Positions 27,868 through 38,056 are shown, counted from the first letter of the stretch. The stretch: DNA of 64,000 nucleotides from Streptomyces griseoincarnatus (GCA_014649575.1 BMTH01000019.1:44532-108531), one strand, 5' to 3'. A program made the numbers and translations. Notes: generated from the sequence alone by a model not told the origin.

Positions 27868-28511
27868 TTCGCCACCTCGAGGTCGGGTACCACCTTGCGC
27901 AGCTCGTCGGGCGAGAGGGCGCCTTCGCGCAGCAGCAGCGGCACCGGGCGGGTGACGTCGACGATGGACGACGGCACGTTGCCCGGGGTGGGACCGCCGT
28001 CCAGGTAGACGGAGACGGAGTCGCCGAGCATCTCCTGCGCGGCGTCGCAGTTCTCCGGCGCCGGGTGGCCGGTGAGGTTGGCGGAGGACACGGCCATCGG
28101 GCCGACCTCGGTGAGCAGCTCGATGGCGACCGGGTGCAGCGGCATGCGCACCGCGACCGTGCCGCGGGTGTCGCCGAGGTCCCACTGGAGGGACGGCTGG
28201 TGGCGGGCGACCAGGGTCAGCGCGCCCGGCCAGAAGGCGTCGACCAGCTCCCAGGCCATCTCGGAGAAGTCCGTGACCAGGCCGTGCAGGGTGTTCGGGG
28301 AGCCGATGAGGACGGGCGTGGGCATGTTGCGGCCGCGGCCCTTGGCCTGGAGCAGGTCGGCGACGGCTTCCGAGGTGAAGGCGTCGGCGCCGATGCCGTA
28401 CACGGTGTCCGTCGGCAGCACCACGAGCTCGCCCCGGCGCACCGCGGACGCGGCCTCACGCAGACCGGTCGCGCGGTCGGTCGCATCGTTGGTGTCGTAT
28501 CGCCGAGCCAT
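27864..28511 (-). CDS. L-threonylcarbamoyladenylate synthase (Sua5/YrdC family)
   Basis: Makes threonylcarbamoyl-AMP for the t6A37 modification of ANN-decoding tRNAs. 215 aa, a YrdC domain with a short C-terminal extension. Key blocks are VVLPTDTVYGIGADA, QAKGRGRNMPTPVLIGS (the KxR nucleotide site), WPGALTLV, and VSSANLTGHPAPENCDAA. The ATG at 28511 follows GAGG. Upstream is prmC; the downstream gene overlaps by 4 nt. Confidence 0.93.
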   Translation of the reverse strand: MARRYDTNDATDRATGLREAASAVRRGELVVLPTDTVYGIGADAFTSEAVADLLQAKGRGRNMPTPVLIGSPNTLHGLVTDFSEMAWELVDAFWPGALTLVARHQPSLQWDLGDTRGTVAVRMPLHPVAIELLTEVGPMAVSSANLTGHPAPENCDAAQEMLGDSVSVYLDGGPTPGNVPSSIVDVTRPVPLLLREGALSPDELRKVVPDLEVAN

Positions 28512-28567
28512 TTGGCGGGCCTCCTCGTACGCGTGTTGCTGGGGGGAAGAAGTATGCGCCGTGCCGG

Positions 28568-29413
28568 TCACGGCAGCGCCTTGCGTGCGGTGGCGAACCG
28601 GGGGCGGTTGTTCAGGTCGGGGTGGTCGGCCGCGTCGGTCCAGCCGCGGTCCTCCGCGAAGATCCACGGCACCTGCCCGCCCTGGGTGTCGGCGTGCTCG
28701 ACGACGACCACGCCGCCGGGGCGCAGCAGCCGGTGCGCGGTGCGCTCCAGGCCGCGGATCAGTTCGAGGCCGTCCTCGCCGGAGAACAGGGCCAGTTCGG
28801 GGTCGTAGTCGCGGGCCTCGGGGGCGACGTACTCCCACTCGGTGAGCGGGATGTACGGCGGGTTGGAGACGACCAGGTCGACCTGGCCGTCGAGGTCCGG
28901 GAAGGCCGTCAGGGCGTCCCCCTGACGCAGTTCGACCCTGGACCCCTCCATGTTCTTGCGGGTCCACCTGAGGGCGTCCTCGGACAGCTCCACGGCGTAC
29001 ACGCGGGACCGGGGGACCTCCTGGGCGAGGGCGAGGGCGATCGCTCCGGAGCCGGTGCACAGGTCGACGATGCACGGCTCGACCACGTCCATGGCGCGCA
29101 CCGCGTCTATGGCCCAGCCGACCACCGACTCGGTCTCCGGGCGGGGCACGAAGACTCCGGGGCCTACCTGGAGCTCCAGGTAGCGGAAGTACGCCCGTCC
29201 GGTGATGTGCTGGAGCGGCTCGCGGGCCTCGCGGCGGGCGATGACCTCCCAGTACCGGGCGTCGAAGTCGGCGTCCTTGACCGTGTGCAGCTCGCCGCGC
29301 TTGACGCCGTGCACGAACGCGGCGAGCTCCTCCGCGTCGGTGCGCGGCGAGGGCACGCCCGCGTCGGCGAGCCGCTGAGTGGCCTGGGCCACCTCGGCGA
29401 GCAGCAGGTTCAC
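28568..29413 (-). CDS. prmC: release factor glutamine methyltransferase PrmC
   Basis: SAM-dependent methylation of the Gln in the GGQ motif of release factors. 281 aa. A helical N-terminal domain precedes the Rossmann methyltransferase: SAM motif DLCTGSGA at 117-124 and the catalytic NPPY at 184-187. The GTG start at 29413 has AGGA upstream. It lies 26 bp after prfA, whose product is its substrate. Confidence 0.95.
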   Translation of the reverse strand: MNLLLAEVAQATQRLADAGVPSPRTDAEELAAFVHGVKRGELHTVKDADFDARYWEVIARREAREPLQHITGRAYFRYLELQVGPGVFVPRPETESVVGWAIDAVRAMDVVEPCIVDLCTGSGAIALALAQEVPRSRVYAVELSEDALRWTRKNMEGSRVELRQGDALTAFPDLDGQVDLVVSNPPYIPLTEWEYVAPEARDYDPELALFSGEDGLELIRGLERTAHRLLRPGGVVVVEHADTQGGQVPWIFAEDRGWTDAADHPDLNNRPRFATARKALP

Positions 29414-29439
29414 TGGTCCTCCGGGCTGTCTTCGGGTGC

Positions 29440-30507
<1,068 letters not shown>

Positions 30508-30615
30508 GGTGGGCTCCTGCTGCTGGTACGGGGATGAAGGGCGGGCGACCAAAAACGCCGGTCCCGGCCCGCCCCCGGGCGGGGGCGCGGCCGTGGACCG
30601 GCGAATCGGTGCTCG

Positions 30616-30837
30616 CTACTTCTTGGAGCCGGCAGCCTTGCCGAAGCGGGCCTCGAAGCGGGCCACACGGCCACCGGTGTCGAGGATCTTCTGCTTGCCC
30701 GTGTAGAACGGGTGGCACTCGGAGCAGACCTCGGCGCGGATGTTGCCGCTGGAGATCGTGCTACGGGTGGTGAACGACGCGCCACAGGTGCAGCTGACCT
30801 GCGTCTCGACGTACTCGGGGTGGATGTCGCGCTTCAA
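30616..30837 (-). CDS. rpmE: 50S ribosomal protein L31 (zinc-binding type)
   Basis: 73 aa, C+ type L31 with the zinc ligands C-T-C-G and C-S-E-C-H (CSCTCGASF and EVCSECHPFYTGKQK). The start is TTG 30837 with AGGAG nine bases upstream, giving MKRDIHPEYVETQV. The gene is about 106 bp ahead of prfA. The upstream sequence contains a near-perfect SigR-type promoter (30943-30968), fitting the reported thiol-stress control of rpmE in S. coelicolor. Confidence 0.95.
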   Translation of the reverse strand: MKRDIHPEYVETQVSCTCGASFTTRSTISSGNIRAEVCSECHPFYTGKQKILDTGGRVARFEARFGKAAGSKK

Positions 30838-30942
30838 GGTGTCTCCTAGGTTCCGGGAGGGCGCCGGGTCGCCGACCGCGGGGTGCGGGAGCGTGAACCG
30901 GAGCCGACGTACCAGTCTGCCAGGACTGGGGCCGTCTCCCAA

Positions 30943-30968
30943 AACGGGGGTGGCCCCGGGATCATTCC
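30943..30968 (-). promoter_or_regulatory. SigR-type promoter of rpmE
   Basis: Reading the minus strand, GGGAAT (ending at 30964) is followed after 18 bp by GTTTT (GTT at 30945-30943). This equals the sigma-R consensus GGAAT-N18-GTT. It overlaps a terminator-like hairpin, and the predicted start lies about 100 bp before rpmE. Confidence 0.75.
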
Positions 30969-30980
30969 CGGGGCCACCCC
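30947..30980 (-). terminator. hairpin terminator between the protease gene and rpmE
   Basis: A 15-bp perfect stem (30947-30961 with 30966-30980) with a TCAT loop lies 26 bp past the protease stop, followed on the minus strand by GTTTTGGG. It overlaps the SigR-type promoter of the next gene. Confidence 0.75.
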
Positions 30981-31005
30981 GCGGTCCTCACGGACGGTGT
31001 CGCGC

Positions 31006-32781
31006 TCAGCCCAGCAGGTCGTAGTTCTGGTAGCCGGTGCCCATGGAGACGCGCGTCGAGAAGAACGGCGCCGCGTTGCGGCCGGTGCCCCGGTACGCGT
31101 ACAGGGTGCCGCTCGGCGTGCGGGCCAGCAGGTCCGCCTTGCCGTCGCCGCTGACGTCACCGACGGTGACGACGGCGTTGTACGTGGTGCTCTTCCACGT
31201 GGCCAGCTTGGTGCGGCCCGTGAAGGAGCCGGCGCCGGCCTTGCCCGTGCCCTTGTACAGGTACAGGTCGCCGGTGCTGCGGACGCGGGCCACCAGGTCG
31301 GCCCGGCCGTCGCCGGTGAAGTCGCCGTGGCCGCGCAGGACGTCGAACCCGGCCCAGCCCGTGCCCGTCTTCAGACGGGTGGAGAAGGTGCCGTTGCCCT
31401 TGCCCGGGTAGGTCCACAGCACGCCCGCCGAGTCCACCATCAGCAGGTCGGGCACGTAGTCGCCGGTCACGTCACCGGGGGTGACGATCTGGCGGACGGA
31501 CTTCCAGCCGGTGCTGAGCCGCTTGGTGGCCCAGCTGTTGCTGGAGATCACGTAGTGCGCCCAGTACAGGCTCCCGTCCGTGGCGCGGTAGACGAGGTCC
31601 TGGTAGCCGTCCCGGTCGAGGTCGGTCTGGAGGACGACGTTGACGCCCCTCCAGTCCCCCCACTCCTCCTGGGCGGAGAACCGGGAGCTGAGCGAGTTCC
31701 GTGAGTAACCGACACCCGTGGACTTGTTGCGGACCCACAGGTCGGCGCGGTGGTCGCCGTTCATGTCGGTGTCGTCGATGCGCGGGTAGGTGACGCCGAC
31801 GTAGCTCGTCACCTTGGTGAAGACGCCGAAGGCGCCCTTCTCCACGCAGTCCCTGACGCCCCAGGAGACGACGCCCACGATCCGGTTGTTGACCACCAGC
31901 GGACCACCGGAGTCGCCGTTGCAGGCGGTGGTGGTGCCGGCGTCGCTGCCGGTGGCCGGCGCGCCCGCGCAGACCATGTGACCGCGGACGTAGTCGCTGC
32001 CCCAGTAGGCGCCGCAGGTGGCGTCGGACTGGATCGGCAGCGTCGCCGTCTTCAGGTACTCGGAGATCTCGTTGTTGGTGGAGGTGGTGCGCCCCCAGCC
32101 GTAGACCCGGGCGTTGGTCCCCGCCGCGTACGACGCGGTGTCGCCCGCGGTCGTCATGCGCAGCGGCGTGGCCTTCACCGGCACCGGCAGCGTGAGCAGC
32201 GCGATGTCGTTGTCGATGGTGGCCTCGTTGTACGCCGGGTTGTGCCACTGCCGCCAGACACCGGTGGCGGTGCCGCCGTGCAGGTCGCCGTCCGCGGAGG
32301 GCAGCTGGGTGGCGCCCGTGACGACGGCGCCGTTCTGGTACCAGTTGTAGCCCTTGACGCAGTGCGCGGCGGTGAGGATCTTCGTCGGCGCGACGACGAC
32401 GCCGCCGCAGAAGAAGCCCTCGTCGTAGACCGGGTCGTAGTAGTGCAGCTGCGCCATCCAGGGCGCCGCGGAGATCGTGGTGGTGGTACCACCGATGATC
32501 TTCGCGTCGATGCCGGAGTCGGCCTTGCCGCTCGTGCTGAGCGGCGCCTTGTCCTTGGCCCGGGCGGCCTCGTCCGCCGCCATCGCGTCCACGACGCGAC
32601 GGATCAGCTCGGACTGGGACGGTGACTCCGTCGCCGGAGTGACGTTCGGCTCGGGCAGCGCGGGCGCCGCCTGGGCCGCCGGCGCCGACAGGAGCGCCGC
32701 TCCGACGGCCACGGCGGCACCGGCCGCGGCCACGGCGAACCGGCGTCTGCGACGGCCGGGTCCGGACATGGGTGTAACCAT
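31006..32781 (-). CDS. secreted trypsin-like serine protease with VCBS/FG-GAP repeats
   Basis: 591 aa. An RRRRR-containing signal peptide (possibly Tat or Sec) is cleaved near APAAQA (about 38). A propeptide leads to IIGG (95-98), the usual trypsin activation site. The catalytic triad is His140 (TAAHC), Asp192 (NDIALL) and Ser291 (NGDSGGPL). After about 345 come five or so repeats with the calcium-binding pattern DxNGDxxxDL (DMNGDHRADL, DLDRDGYQDL, DVTGDYVPDL, DFTGDGRADL, DVSGDGKADL), probably an integrin-like propeller. The ATG at 32781 follows GGGGGG. It has terminators on both sides, so it is monocistronic. Confidence 0.92.
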   Translation of the reverse strand: MVTPMSGPGRRRRRFAVAAAGAAVAVGAALLSAPAAQAAPALPEPNVTPATESPSQSELIRRVVDAMAADEAARAKDKAPLSTSGKADSGIDAKIIGGTTTTISAAPWMAQLHYYDPVYDEGFFCGGVVVAPTKILTAAHCVKGYNWYQNGAVVTGATQLPSADGDLHGGTATGVWRQWHNPAYNEATIDNDIALLTLPVPVKATPLRMTTAGDTASYAAGTNARVYGWGRTTSTNNEISEYLKTATLPIQSDATCGAYWGSDYVRGHMVCAGAPATGSDAGTTTACNGDSGGPLVVNNRIVGVVSWGVRDCVEKGAFGVFTKVTSYVGVTYPRIDDTDMNGDHRADLWVRNKSTGVGYSRNSLSSRFSAQEEWGDWRGVNVVLQTDLDRDGYQDLVYRATDGSLYWAHYVISSNSWATKRLSTGWKSVRQIVTPGDVTGDYVPDLLMVDSAGVLWTYPGKGNGTFSTRLKTGTGWAGFDVLRGHGDFTGDGRADLVARVRSTGDLYLYKGTGKAGAGSFTGRTKLATWKSTTYNAVVTVGDVSGDGKADLLARTPSGTLYAYRGTGRNAAPFFSTRVSMGTGYQNYDLLG

Positions 32782-32884
32782 GCAATTCCCCCCTCGGGAT
32801 GCTGAGTTCGAGCGTCGGGTCCCGTTCAGGGACAGCTCGAAGCAGCGTGATCGTACACCTGTCCGACCACATCCGTGCACGAAA

Positions 32885-32913
32885 AACGGCCGTCCCGTGA
32901 AGGGACGGCCGTT
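32885..32913 (-). terminator. rho gene intrinsic terminator
   Basis: A 12-bp stem (AACGGCCGTCCC and its complement, 32885-32896 and 32902-32913) with a 5-nt loop is followed on the minus strand by TTTTTC. This is a classic intrinsic terminator, 37 bp after the rho stop. Confidence 0.9.
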
Positions 32914-32949
32914 CGCGTGGCCCCGCGGGGGCCCGAGAAGGGGGTGACG

Positions 32950-34977
32950 TCAGTCGCCGTTGCCCGGCGTCGGCGTCGTCTTCTGGATCTGCATCAGGAA
33001 CTCGGCGTTCGACTTCGTCTGCTTCATCTTGTCGAGAAGCAGTTCGACCGCCTGCTGCTGGTCGAGGGCGTGCAGCACCCGGCGCAGCTTCCAGACGATG
33101 GCGAGCTCGTCGCTGGCGAGCAGGATCTCCTCCTTACGGGTGCCGGACGCGTCGACGTCCACCGCGGGGAAGATCCGCTTGTCGGCGAGCTTGCGGTCGA
33201 GCTTGAGTTCCGCGTTGCCCGTGCCCTTGAACTCCTCGAAGATCACCTCGTCCATGCGGGACCCGGTGTCCACCAGGGCGGTGGCGAGGATGGTCAGCGA
33301 GCCGCCGTCCTCGATGTTGCGGGCCGCACCGAAGAACCGCTTCGGCGGGTACAGGGCGGTCGAGTCGACACCACCGGACAGGATGCGGCCGGAGGCCGGG
33401 GCGGCGAGGTTGTACGCACGGCCCAGACGCGTGATCGAGTCGAGCAGCACGACCACGTCGTGACCCAGCTCCACCAGGCGCTTGGCACGCTCGATGGCCA
33501 GCTCGGCGACCGTGGTGTGGTCCTCGGCCGGGCGGTCGAAGGTCGAGGAGATGACCTCGCCCTTCACCGACCGCTGCATGTCGGTGACCTCTTCCGGACG
33601 CTCGTCGACGAGGACGACCATCAGGTGGCACTCGGGGTTGTTGTGCGTGATCGCGTTGGCGATCGCCTGCATGATCATGGTCTTGCCGGTCTTCGGCGGG
33701 GCCACGATCAGACCGCGCTGGCCCTTGCCGATCGGCGACACGAGGTCGATGATCCGCGTGGTCAGCACACCCGGGTCGGTCTCCAGGCGGAGCCGGTCCT
33801 GCGGGTACAGCGGGGTCAGCTTGTTGAACTCCGGGCGACCGCGGCCGTGTTCGGGCGCCATGCCGTTGACGGAGTCCAGGCGGACCAGCGCGTTGAACTT
33901 CTCGCGCCGCTCGCCCTCCTTGGGCTGACGGACGGCACCGGTGATGTGGTCGCCCTTGCGCAGGCCGTTCTTGCGGACCTGGGCGAGGGAGACGTACACG
34001 TCGTTCGGGCCGGGCAGGTAGCCGGAGGTCCGGATGAAGGCGTAGTTGTCGAGGATGTCCAGGATGCCCGCGACCGGGATCAGGACGTCGTCCTCGTTGA
34101 TCTGCGGCTCCTGCACCTCGTCGCGGCCACGGCGGCCACGGCGGTCGCGGTAGCGGCCGCGACGGCCACGGCGGCCGCCTCCGTCGTCGTCGTACCCGTC
34201 GTCCTGACGGCCCCCGCCGCCCTGCTGGCTCTGCTGACGGCCGCCGCCCTGGTTCTGCTGCTGGTCGTCGCCCTTGCTGCGGCGGTCGCCACGGTCACCG
34301 CGGTCGCCGCGGTCGCGGCCGCGCTCACGGCGGTCGCGGCGGCGGCCCTCGCCGCCGTCGTGGTCGGACTTGCCCTCGCCCTGCTGGGACTGCTGCTGCG
34401 CCGGGGCGTCGGACTTGGTCTCGGTCTTCGCCTCGGCCGTGATCGTCTCGGTCGCGGCGGCCGGGGCGCCCGCGTCGGCGGTGGCGCGACGGCGGCGGCG
34501 CTCGGGGGCGCCCTCCGCGGCCTGCTCGGCGGCGGAGGCCTTCGGCGAGGGCTGACCGGGGATGTCGATCTGCTGCTGGGCCGCGGCCTTGTCGGCGGGC
34601 GCCTGCTCGTCCTTGGCCTCGGTCTTCTTCTCGGCCTTCTCGGCCGTGTCACCCGTGCGCGTGCGGGAGGTCGCGCGGCGCTTGGGCTTGGTCTCGGCGG
34701 ACTCGGCCTTGGCCGGGGCGTCCCCGGAAGGGGCGCCTCCACCGGCGGCCTGCGCCTCCTTGATGACCTCGATCAGCTGGCTCTTGCGCATGCGCGCCGT
34801 GCCCCTGATACCGAGGCCGGATGCGACCTGCTGCAGCTCGGCCAGCACCATGCCCTCGAGGCCGGTACCGCGGCGCCGCCGGGAGCCGGCACCGGAGGCA
34901 GGCGCGGAAGCGTCCGTGGCGGGCGCGGCAGCGGTCTCCTCGACACGTGCGCCCATCAGATCGGTGGTGTCGCTCAC
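32950..34977 (-). CDS. rho: transcription termination factor Rho
   Basis: RNA-dependent hexameric ATPase, 675 aa, much longer than E. coli Rho (419). Rho_N lies near 40-75. A roughly 210-residue insertion rich in Lys, Glu, Ala, Gln, then Arg, Gly and Asp (RGRDRGDRGDRGDRR-like, then GGGRQ runs) follows, as in other high-GC actinobacteria. The RNA-binding OB fold starts at about 300 (DILDNYAFIRTSGYLPGPNDVYVS). The ATPase has P-loop APPKTGKT and Q/R-loop blocks. The GTG start at 34977 has GGAAGGA upstream. It is followed by an intrinsic terminator. Confidence 0.97.
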   Translation of the reverse strand: MSDTTDLMGARVEETAAAPATDASAPASGAGSRRRRGTGLEGMVLAELQQVASGLGIRGTARMRKSQLIEVIKEAQAAGGGAPSGDAPAKAESAETKPKRRATSRTRTGDTAEKAEKKTEAKDEQAPADKAAAQQQIDIPGQPSPKASAAEQAAEGAPERRRRRATADAGAPAAATETITAEAKTETKSDAPAQQQSQQGEGKSDHDGGEGRRRDRRERGRDRGDRGDRGDRRSKGDDQQQNQGGGRQQSQQGGGGRQDDGYDDDGGGRRGRRGRYRDRRGRRGRDEVQEPQINEDDVLIPVAGILDILDNYAFIRTSGYLPGPNDVYVSLAQVRKNGLRKGDHITGAVRQPKEGERREKFNALVRLDSVNGMAPEHGRGRPEFNKLTPLYPQDRLRLETDPGVLTTRIIDLVSPIGKGQRGLIVAPPKTGKTMIMQAIANAITHNNPECHLMVVLVDERPEEVTDMQRSVKGEVISSTFDRPAEDHTTVAELAIERAKRLVELGHDVVVLLDSITRLGRAYNLAAPASGRILSGGVDSTALYPPKRFFGAARNIEDGGSLTILATALVDTGSRMDEVIFEEFKGTGNAELKLDRKLADKRIFPAVDVDASGTRKEEILLASDELAIVWKLRRVLHALDQQQAVELLLDKMKQTKSNAEFLMQIQKTTPTPGNGD

Positions 34978-35395
34978 GAAGGGTCCTTCCCTGGAGCGGA
35001 CGTCGGCCTGTCTGGCTCGGCGACCGGTTGTGCTGTCCGGCATCGTTCCCTGATGTGTGGACCGTGCCGGGGCGGTTGTCCGCCTGCGCGGCGGAAGAGA
35101 TATCTGGTGATGGCGCTACCTCGAGCCGTGGCACCCGGTGTCACGTGGCGTGGTCGCACCGATTCCGAAGCTCCCCCAGAGGGGGTGCCCCCGCCTGCGG
35201 GCCGTTCAGTGTCCGCGTACGACGTACTGCCCGCGTACGTAGCAGTGAACACAGTGCGGCTTGGGGGGCTCCCGGAAGAATGTCTGTCCCGGACGGGGAC
35301 ACGAGGCACCTCGCCATGGTGGGGTCGGGTGCAGACTTGAGGTTAACACTACCGGATCCAACAAACATTCCCCCTCTCCAAATCCGGCAACCGTG
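34978..35395. other. rho 5' leader region
   Basis: 418 bp between the rho start and the thrB stop, both minus strand, with no convincing gene. It includes the rho promoter candidate near 35345-35371 and therefore a leader of about 360 nt. A long leader would be consistent with rho autoregulation, which is known in other bacteria. Confidence 0.5.
35345..35371 (-). promoter_or_regulatory. possible SigR-like promoter of rho
   Basis: The minus strand reads GGAAT, then 19 bp, then GTT (35371 down to 35345), next to an AT-rich patch GTTAACC. Sigma-R promoters are GGAAT-N18/19-GTT. This is the only promoter-like match I see upstream of rho. An ordinary HrdB promoter in the same patch is possible. 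Confidence 0.4.
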
Positions 35396-36313
35396 TCAGG
35401 TGGCGAGCGGAAGCACGCTCGCTCCCTGGACGTCCAGGCTCAGCCGGTTGGCGGCCCAGTCGGCGCCGGCGAGCGCTTCGACCTTGTCGGCCGTGCCCGC
35501 GTCGGCCAGCGCCATGACCGTCGGTCCGGCGCCGGAGATGACCGCGGGGATACCGTCCCCGCGCAGCCGCTCCACCAGTGCGGCGCTCTCCGGCATCGCC
35601 GGGGCGCGGTACTCCTGGTGCAGGCGGTCCTCGGTGGCGGGCAGCAGCAGCTCGGGGCGCCGGGTGAGGGCCTCGACGAGCAGGGCGGCACGGCCCGCGT
35701 TGGCGGCGGCGTCGACGTGCGGCACGGTGCGCGGGAGCAGTCCGCGCGCGGTCTCGGTGAGGACCGGCTTCGCGGGCACGAAAACCACCGGAACGATGGA
35801 ATCGGCGGGCTCCATCCTGATCGCCCGGGCGGCGCCGCCCTCCATCCAGGACAAGGTGAAACCGCCGAGCAGACAGGCGGCCACGTTGTCGGGGTGGCCT
35901 TCGATCTCGGTGGCCAGCTCGAGCAGCGCGGTGTCGTCGAGCTTGCTCTCGGCGCCTATGGTCACGGCGCGGGCGGCGACGATCCCGGCGCAGATGGCGG
36001 CCGAGGAGGAACCGAGGCCCCGGCCGTGCGGGATGCGGTTGGCGCAGACGATCTCCAGCCCGCGCGGCTGCCCGCCGAGCAGGTCGAAGGCGGTGCGCAG
36101 GGAGCGTACGAGAAGGTGGCTCTCGTCCCGCGGGAGGGTTTCGCTGCCCTCCCCCGCGATGTCGATGTGCAGCCCGGAGTCGGCCACCCGGACGACGACG
36201 TCGTCGTAGAGACCCAGCGCCAGGCCGAGGGCGTCGAAGCCCGGGCCGAGGTTGGCACTGGTGGCGGGGACGCGCACCCGGACGGCGGCGGCGCGGAACG
36301 CGGGACCGGCCAT
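35396..36313 (-). CDS. thrB: homoserine kinase
   Basis: Phosphorylates homoserine in threonine synthesis. 305 aa, GHMP kinase fold: N-terminal VRVPATSANLGPGFDALGLAL, the ATP loop IPHGRGLGSSSAAICAG, and the C-terminal ISGAGPTVMAL motif. The ATG at 36313 is preceded by AAGGAGAG at a slightly long distance. It follows thrC on the same strand, but a 678-bp repeat-rich spacer lies between them. Confidence 0.95.
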   Translation of the reverse strand: MAGPAFRAAAVRVRVPATSANLGPGFDALGLALGLYDDVVVRVADSGLHIDIAGEGSETLPRDESHLLVRSLRTAFDLLGGQPRGLEIVCANRIPHGRGLGSSSAAICAGIVAARAVTIGAESKLDDTALLELATEIEGHPDNVAACLLGGFTLSWMEGGAARAIRMEPADSIVPVVFVPAKPVLTETARGLLPRTVPHVDAAANAGRAALLVEALTRRPELLLPATEDRLHQEYRAPAMPESAALVERLRGDGIPAVISGAGPTVMALADAGTADKVEALAGADWAANRLSLDVQGASVLPLAT

Positions 36314-36565
36314 CGCTCGAAGACTCTCCTTGAGCTGCGTGGACTGTCGAATGACGTTCGATGGACATTCGATGACGTACGAGAACCCTGGGGCCGCCGC
36401 CGACCGGGCTGGCCGGCCGCTTCCGGGCCGTCCCGGATCACTGGCGGGACCCTGGGGACGACGCACTGCCGCGGCATATGCGGCGGGCGGGTTTCCTACA
36501 GCCTATCGAAGGAAGGTTCACCTGCGACATAGGGCGCACAGAAGGCGCACGATGCGTGTCGCAAG

Positions 36566-36995
36566 CCCCCTGTGCACCCCCTGTGCACCCCCTGTGGGAA
36601 GCGTCCGCGGGCCGGCGCGTCCTTACGCCGGTTGCGGCGCGTCCTTACGCCGGTTTCGGCGGATCCGCGTCGCCGGAAGCGCGCGGATTCGCGTCGCCGT
36701 AAGCGCGCGGATCCGCACGGGCCGGGCGAGCCGAGCCCTTGAGGGCCGGATGAACCGGGCGCCGTGGGCCGAGCGAGCCCGGGGCCGCCGTGAGCCGGAC
36801 GAACCGGCCACCGTCGGCCGGACGAACCGGGCCACCGTAGGCCAGACGAACCGGCCGCCGTAGGCCGCACGAGCCCGGGGCCGCCGTGAACCGCACGAAC
36901 CGGGCGCCTTGGGCCCGACGAGCCCAAGGCCGCCGCAGGCCGCACGAGCCCAGGGCCGCCGCAGGCCCGACGAGCCCAGGGCCGCCGTGGGTCAG
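36566..36995. repeat. tandem-repeat-rich thrC-thrB spacer
   Basis: Four different repeat types lie side by side. An 11-bp unit CCCCCTGTGCA occurs nearly three times (36566-36596). A 22-bp unit containing GCGTCCTTACGCCGG occurs twice from 36614. A 24-bp unit starting GGATCCGCGTCGCC or GGATTCGCGTCGCC occurs twice, plus a partial copy, from 36661. A degenerate 22-26-bp unit (pattern CCGCCGtaGGCCGCACGAGCC) then repeats about ten times from 36738 to the thrC stop. No gene is credible here. Confidence 0.8.
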
Positions 36996-38050
36996 GCGAG
37001 CCCGAGCCGCTGGGCGGCGGTCGCGGCGTCGACCGGGACGGTGACCGGCTGCGGGGCGCCGGCGACGGCCCAGTCGGGGTCCTTCAGACCGTTGCCGGTG
37101 ACCGTGCACACGATCTTCTGGCCCGGGTCGACCCTGCCCTGCTCGGCCGCCTTCAGCAGACCGGCGACCGACGCGGCGGACGCGGGCTCGACGAAGACGC
37201 CCTCCTGAGAGGCCAGCAGCCGGTAGGCGCGCAGGATCTCACGGTCCGTCACCTCGTCGATGCGGCCGCCCGACTCGTCCCGCGCGGCGAGCGCGAGCTG
37301 CCACGAGGCAGGGTTGCCGATGCGGATGGCGGTGGCGATGGTCGACGGGTCCTTGACGACCTCACCCCGCACGATCGGGGCGCTGCCGGAGGCCTGGAAA
37401 CCCCACATGCGCGGGGTGCGGGAGCTGACGCCGTCGGCGGCGTACTCCTTGTAACCCTTCCAGTACGCGGTGATGTTGCCCGCGTTGCCCACCGGCAGGA
37501 CGTGGATGTCGGGGGCGTCACCCAGCATGTCCACGATTTCGAAGGCGGCCGTCTTCTGGCCCTCGATGCGCACCGGGTTGACCGAATTGACCAGCGCCAC
37601 CGGGTAGTTGTCGCTCAGCGAGCGGGCCAGCGTGAGGCAGTCGTCGAAGTTGCCGTCGACCTGGAGGATCTTCGCGCCGTGCACCAGCGCCTGGCCCATC
37701 TTGCCCAGCGCGATCTTGCCCTGCGGCACCAGGACGGCGCAGACCATCCCGGCCCGCACCGCGTACGCGGCGGCGGAGGCGGAGGTGTTGCCCGTGGAGG
37801 CGCAGATGACCGCCTTCGCGCCCTCCTCCTTGGCCCGGGAGATGGCCATCGTCATGCCGCGGTCCTTGAAGGACCCGGTCGGGTTCGCGCCCTCGACCTT
37901 GAGGTGGACCTCGCAGCCGGTGCGCTCGGAGAGCACCTGCGCGGGCACGAGCGGCGTACCGCCCTCACGGAGCGTCACGACCGGCGTGGTGTCCGACACC
38001 GGAAGCCGGTCCCGGTACTCCTCGATGATTCCGCGCCACTGGTGGGTCAT
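36992..38050 (-). CDS. thrC: threonine synthase
   Basis: PLP-dependent last step of threonine synthesis. 352 aa. The PLP Lys is Lys62 in NPTGSFKDRGMT. The phosphate-binding loop VLPVGNAGNITAYWKG and TGNTSASAAAYA are intact. The ATG at 38050 lies 6 bp after the hom stop, so hom-thrC are co-transcribed. The last codons (QRLGLA and the stop) run into the degenerate repeat array that fills the spacer to thrB. Confidence 0.95.
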   Translation of the reverse strand: MTHQWRGIIEEYRDRLPVSDTTPVVTLREGGTPLVPAQVLSERTGCEVHLKVEGANPTGSFKDRGMTMAISRAKEEGAKAVICASTGNTSASAAAYAVRAGMVCAVLVPQGKIALGKMGQALVHGAKILQVDGNFDDCLTLARSLSDNYPVALVNSVNPVRIEGQKTAAFEIVDMLGDAPDIHVLPVGNAGNITAYWKGYKEYAADGVSSRTPRMWGFQASGSAPIVRGEVVKDPSTIATAIRIGNPASWQLALAARDESGGRIDEVTDREILRAYRLLASQEGVFVEPASAASVAGLLKAAEQGRVDPGQKIVCTVTGNGLKDPDWAVAGAPQPVTVPVDAATAAQRLGLA

Positions 38051-38056
38051 TGCTGG

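Noticed and set aside
36738..36995. CRISPR array
   Set aside because: Degenerate units follow each other without spacers, and no cas genes are present.
36496..37109. Open frames across the thrC-thrB spacer
   Set aside because: They translate the tandem repeats into Arg/Gly/Pro-rich strings; open only because of GC content.
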